From positions 1-39,714 of the IMG/VR virus record IMGVR_UViG_3300042549_001262: a DNA stretch of 39,714 nucleotides. One strand, given 5' to 3'. The notes below the pieces were generated by a model. It was not told the origin of the DNA, did no database searches, and worked only from the letters and a program-made list of their open reading frames with translations. The position numbers were made by a program, and so were the translations under genes. This DNA comes from a virus. Shown piece by piece: positions 36,818-39,714 of this stretch. The stretch's first letter is position 1. Each line of letters begins with the position of its first letter.

Positions 36818-37641
36818 GATATGTCACCAACTACAAGCCAATTATTATTGGAAGTTTGTATAGCGGTTGCTGTTGAATATTGAACTCTTAATTTTGGTGT
36901 AGCGGCTGTAGCGCCTGTAGAAACTACAGTTACGCCTGCGCCACCTTGGATAGTAACTTGCCCTGCTCCGTATTGAGCAAAAGTAATTTGAGCGCCTACA
37001 GGATAATCAACGCTTGAATTTGGTGGAATTGTTGTTGTGATTGCAGACCCATTTGCCTGAGTAACAAGTTTTCCATTGTCGCTTGCAACTGTTGTATATG
37101 TAGTGCCTGTTTGTGGATTTACAGAAAAGTTTAATTGCGGTGCAGGTAAATTAGTTGTTACATCTGCGCGGGTATCCGTAATGTTTGCAGAAGTAATTGA
37201 AGTAACTGCCGCTCCTACTGCGATTGTTGCAAGGCTAATTGAGTTGTCAGGAACGGCTGGTGCAGTTGGTGAACCAGCAGGAGTTCCAGCAAGAACTTGA
37301 AAAATCACATCATTAAAAGCGCCTGTGTAATAAGCATCACGAACTGTGACAACTACGCGGTCAATGCGTGGGTTTGTTGGGTCTGCTGTTGTAACGGTAA
37401 GAGTTGCTTGTGCGTCATTGTATGCAACATAAGCGCCCATGTTTGCTTGGGTTGTTCCAATAATTGCGGCCCACCCTGCCGCAACTCTGACGGACATACC
37501 AGCAGGAGAGTTTTGGGTTACAGCAAGAGAAGAAGAACCAATGATGCCTGTTGTGGCATAAAGAGCCTGTGTAGTAAGACGGTCACTTTCAGCAGGATAA
37601 CTTCCCGCTTGTAACCAACTTGGAGGTGTAACAAGTGTCAT
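36814..37641 (-). CDS. Tail tip / baseplate protein
   Basis: This 275-residue protein starts behind AGGAGAATAA. The first half (LTTQALYATTGIIGSSSLAV, then SVRVAAGWAAIIGTTQANMG, and PRIDRVVVTVRDAYYTG) is like minor tail proteins of actinophages that follow the distal tail gene. The C-terminal 105 residues (VVSTGATAATPKLRVQYSTA, ending WLVVGDIS) match the end of the gene at 35928-36569. It is likely a baseplate or fibre attachment protein. Confidence 0.7.
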   Translation of the reverse strand: MTLVTPPSWLQAGSYPAESDRLTTQALYATTGIIGSSSLAVTQNSPAGMSVRVAAGWAAIIGTTQANMGAYVAYNDAQATLTVTTADPTNPRIDRVVVTVRDAYYTGAFNDVIFQVLAGTPAGSPTAPAVPDNSISLATIAVGAAVTSITSANITDTRADVTTNLPAPQLNFSVNPQTGTTYTTVASDNGKLVTQANGSAITTTIPPNSSVDYPVGAQITFAQYGAGQVTIQGGAGVTVVSTGATAATPKLRVQYSTATAIQTSNNNWLVVGDIS

Positions 37642-37649
37642 TTATTCTC

Positions 37650-38507
37650 CTAAACAAACGCTGATTGCCATGTGACAACCGCTTGGGTAGTGCCAGCCAA
37701 TGTTCCTGTTCCAGTCAGGTAAAATTCATTATTACCTGGTTGTGCAGAAAACCATTCACCAGAGATTAGTGTATTACGCGCAGGGCTTCCATTGAGTGTG
37801 ATTACTCTGTTATACAGGTCCACAAGCAAAATATCTGAAGAACTGTATGTGCCTACAAAATTAAGCGCCTTGTTTTCAGTTGTATTGCCTACGGTTGGGT
37901 TAGTAATAGGTCCACTGATTGCAATAGTTGGATAAGTAGTTGCCCAACCTGTATTGCTAATTGTTGTGGAAATAATTACGGAACCGCCACCATAAGTTAC
38001 ATTGTAAGTGCGGTCATAGATGCGGCCTGTAGGCGGTGTGTAAAGAAGGGTGGCTGTTTGAATATTGCTGTTGTAATAAAGCGGGTCAGGGCAAAAAAAT
38101 TCAACTTGGGAAACAATGTATCCGTAGGTGTAGTCAGGGTCCACGGTAGTCCTTAGACCGCGCACACGGGCGTTTATGACCTGTTCACCTGCCGCGTTAG
38201 ACAATATGAAGTAAAGAGGCGTTGTGCCGCTCTGTTGGGCTTGTAGGACCTGTTGAATGGTGTTGTAATTGGCTTGGGCTGAAGCGCCAGAAGAAGCCAA
38301 AGTAAGAAAGATTATGCTAATAGTTCTGCCACCATAAAAATCACGGCCTGAGAACATGCCATCTGCGTAACCACGGTTGTCATCTTGATTACGGATACTA
38401 GGCAGGCTTTCTAAACCATCTACAGATTGAATTTGATAAGGCGAACCAGTGCCACCAAAAACTTGTCCGTTAAAAGAAAATGAATAATTTTGAATTACGG
38501 CTGGCAT
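37650..38507 (-). CDS. Distal tail protein (Dit-like)
   Basis: This 285-residue protein follows the tape measure gene, its start directly abutting that stop. The first part (YSFSFNGQVFGGTGSPYQIQ, then GLESLPSIRNQDDNRGYADG) and GGRTISIIFLTLAS are typical of the siphovirus distal tail family, whose N-terminal domain forms a ring at the tube end. The middle has VSQVEFFCPDPLYYN. The C-terminal part (LYNRVITLNGSPARNTLISG) is the second beta domain. Confidence 0.82.
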   Translation of the reverse strand: MPAVIQNYSFSFNGQVFGGTGSPYQIQSVDGLESLPSIRNQDDNRGYADGMFSGRDFYGGRTISIIFLTLASSGASAQANYNTIQQVLQAQQSGTTPLYFILSNAAGEQVINARVRGLRTTVDPDYTYGYIVSQVEFFCPDPLYYNSNIQTATLLYTPPTGRIYDRTYNVTYGGGSVIISTTISNTGWATTYPTIAISGPITNPTVGNTTENKALNFVGTYSSSDILLVDLYNRVITLNGSPARNTLISGEWFSAQPGNNEFYLTGTGTLAGTTQAVVTWQSAFV

Positions 38508-39714
38508 TTATCGGTCCCTTAAAGCGGCAATTTGTGAAGATGTTCTACTAGGTGTATTTACTGTTACTGCGCTACCGTATTTAATTCCGTTTACCACATC
38601 TGATGCAATCTTTTTTGGGTCAGCCATATTGACACCTGTAATTGCAATGTTGTTATTGGTTGTAGGCGCAGATTTGGTTGCGTTAGCGGCGGCATTTTTG
38701 AAACCAATGTCAGCGTATTTGTCCGTAGCAGATTTAGATGCTAAAGCCGCCGCATTTGCCTGAGCAGTTTGTAATGAAGCCATCAAAGCCGCTACTTCAG
38801 CAAGTTGAGTTTTAAGTAAACTAATTTTTTGAGTTGTTGAAACGCTAGTAGCCTCAATAGATTTTTCAAAAGCCTTCATAGCCTCATTAAGAGATTTTTG
38901 TAAGGTAGCAGAAGCATCAGCAAGCGCTTCATCATATTTAGCCTTAGCCGCCGCAAGCGCTTCTTCCATTTTAGCCATAGACTCAGCAATGCGTTCATCA
39001 CGAACAGTTGCCGCCTCAGTCATAGCCTTCAAATAATCAGCGTTAGCCTCAGCCATGCTTGTTTTAAGTTCAGCATCTACTTCAGCCAAAGAATTTTTTA
39101 GGTCAATTGCTACTTGGTCATAAGCCTCACGCAATTGAGATGTAGCCAGGTTAGCGCCGTTATTCATAGACTTAGCAAGTGAGTCTAAACCTGTGTCTTG
39201 AATACTTTCCAAATCCATAAAAGTTTCTTGAATAACTTTTTGTTGTTCTGGCGTTGCCTTTTTAAGTTCATTTATCATGTCTAAGCCAGCAGTAGGGCCA
39301 GCCTTTACTACTTCTTCAATAAATGTTTGTGCATAACCTTGCCCTGATAGAAAAGCCGCACCTTCTTGTAGCGCTTTAGCATCTGCTAATTGCTTCTTCA
39401 TTGACTCTAAAAAGCCGCCAGATGTCTTGCCTTTGAATAAATCAGAAATACTAAACGCCGCACCCGTAGCAAATGCCCCACGCAAACGGTCAATAGATTG
39501 CTGAATAATAGACATTTGTTTGTCAGCCGCTTGCTTAGTCAGGTCAGCGCGTTTCTTATCTGCGTCAGCGCGTAGGCTTGTTAATTTCTCTTGAAGGTTA
39601 GCCTCAATGTCTTTAACTTTTGCAGAATAATCTTTTGCAATGTCAATAAGTTCTTTGGCATTGTCTTTGCGTATTTCTATTTGTGCTTTAGCGTAATCTT
39701 TTTCAGCATCAGCA
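38508..39714 (-). CDS. Tape measure protein, C-terminal part
   Basis: The frame enters at the right edge and ends at 38508. Joined across the junction it completes the 908-residue tape measure protein that begins at 1690. It is not a separate gene starting at Met 39515: the codons before it (ADLTKQAADKQ) are open and continue into the repeat. This part is an Ala/Glu/Lys-rich coiled coil (AEVDAELKTSMAEANADYLK, then AMTEAATVRDERIAESMAKM), followed by a short C-terminal region (SRTSSQIAALRDR). It is followed by the distal tail gene. Confidence 0.93.
   Translation of the reverse strand, partial: ADAEKDYAKAQIEIRKDNAKELIDIAKDYSAKVKDIEANLQEKLTSLRADADKKRADLTKQAADKQMSIIQQSIDRLRGAFATGAAFSISDLFKGKTSGGFLESMKKQLADAKALQEGAAFLSGQGYAQTFIEEVVKAGPTAGLDMINELKKATPEQQKVIQETFMDLESIQDTGLDSLAKSMNNGANLATSQLREAYDQVAIDLKNSLAEVDAELKTSMAEANADYLKAMTEAATVRDERIAESMAKMEEALAAAKAKYDEALADASATLQKSLNEAMKAFEKSIEATSVSTTQKISLLKTQLAEVAALMASLQTAQANAAALASKSATDKYADIGFKNAAANATKSAPTTNNNIAITGVNMADPKKIASDVVNGIKYGSAVTVNTPSRTSSQIAALRDR
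39545..39714. repeat. Terminal direct repeat, right copy
   Basis: This is the second copy of the 170 bases at 1-170, with one mismatch. It falls within the tape measure frame and marks the point where the circular map was opened. It is too variable in position among phages of this type to be taken as a packaging end without mapping reads. Confidence 0.9.

Noticed and set aside
33859-37641. Diversity-generating retroelement in the fibre region
   Set aside because: An MTD-like fibre N-terminus suggested it, but no reverse transcriptase gene or template repeat is present.
38508-39515. Independent gene starting at Met 39515
   Set aside because: The frame is open upstream of this Met to the window edge and joins in frame with the left-end tape measure part, so it is an internal Met.
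1-39714. tRNA genes and insertion sequences
   Set aside because: No cloverleaf-like sequence, transposase frame or terminal inverted repeats typical of these were recognised by eye. A tRNA scan would settle it.

Overview
The window is a near-complete genome of a tailed, siphovirus-like double-stranded DNA phage of an actinobacterium. The first 170 bases recur at the end (39545-39714) with one mismatch, and the tape measure gene runs off one end and continues in frame at the other. The sequence is therefore a circular or circularly permuted unit of about 39,544 bp, opened inside the tape measure gene. The host is inferred, not seen directly. Evidence for it is a WhiB iron-sulfur regulator (a family confined to Actinobacteria and their phages), a 20S-proteasome beta-like protein (proteasomes are typical of Actinobacteria among bacteria) and a probable leaderless late transcript. 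The moderate-to-low GC content would suit a small-genome aquatic actinobacterium better than a high-GC soil genus. No integrase, CI-like repressor, tRNA, insertion sequence or CRISPR array was found, so a lytic lifestyle is likely.

All genes but one lie on the minus strand, so the map reads from high to low coordinates. The first operon (28061 to 23608) is the recombination and replication block: a putative annealing protein, small proteins, a Cas4/RecB-like nuclease, WhiB, a winged-helix replication initiator with iteron-like repeats inside it, and a RusA resolvase. Two further operons of mostly tiny genes follow (23490-22325 and 22217-17622), including many small Cys-pair proteins, a secreted protein, an exported transglycosylase, an HNH endonuclease, SSB and an excisionase-like HTH protein. 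The three operons start with the same promoter-like motif and the same leader hairpin. A terminator and inverted repeats (17518-17590) separate them from the late genes.

The late region starts at a predicted promoter (17457-17485) directly before the small terminase gene. It continues through the large terminase, a fibre-like insertion of four genes, portal, a MuF-metalloprotease fusion, protease/scaffold, major capsid protein, connectors, major tail protein, frameshifted tail chaperones and tape measure. Across the junction come the distal tail protein, a series of mosaic adhesin-like tail genes, and the lysis cassette (anchored coiled-coil protein, lipoprotein, holin, CHAP endolysin, second membrane protein). 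The last genes are two small ORFs and a metallophosphoesterase, ending at 28778.

The single plus-strand gene (28194-28781) encodes the proteasome-beta-like Ntn hydrolase. It is divergent from the recombination operon and convergent with the phosphoesterase. It is the most unusual gene here. Other notable points are the candidate origin inside the initiator gene, the repeated promoter-hairpin module, a zinc ribbon fused to the large terminase, a probable CTG-started exported transglycosylase, and three tandem paralogous adhesin modules. Functions are read from motifs and gene order by eye; no database search was run.
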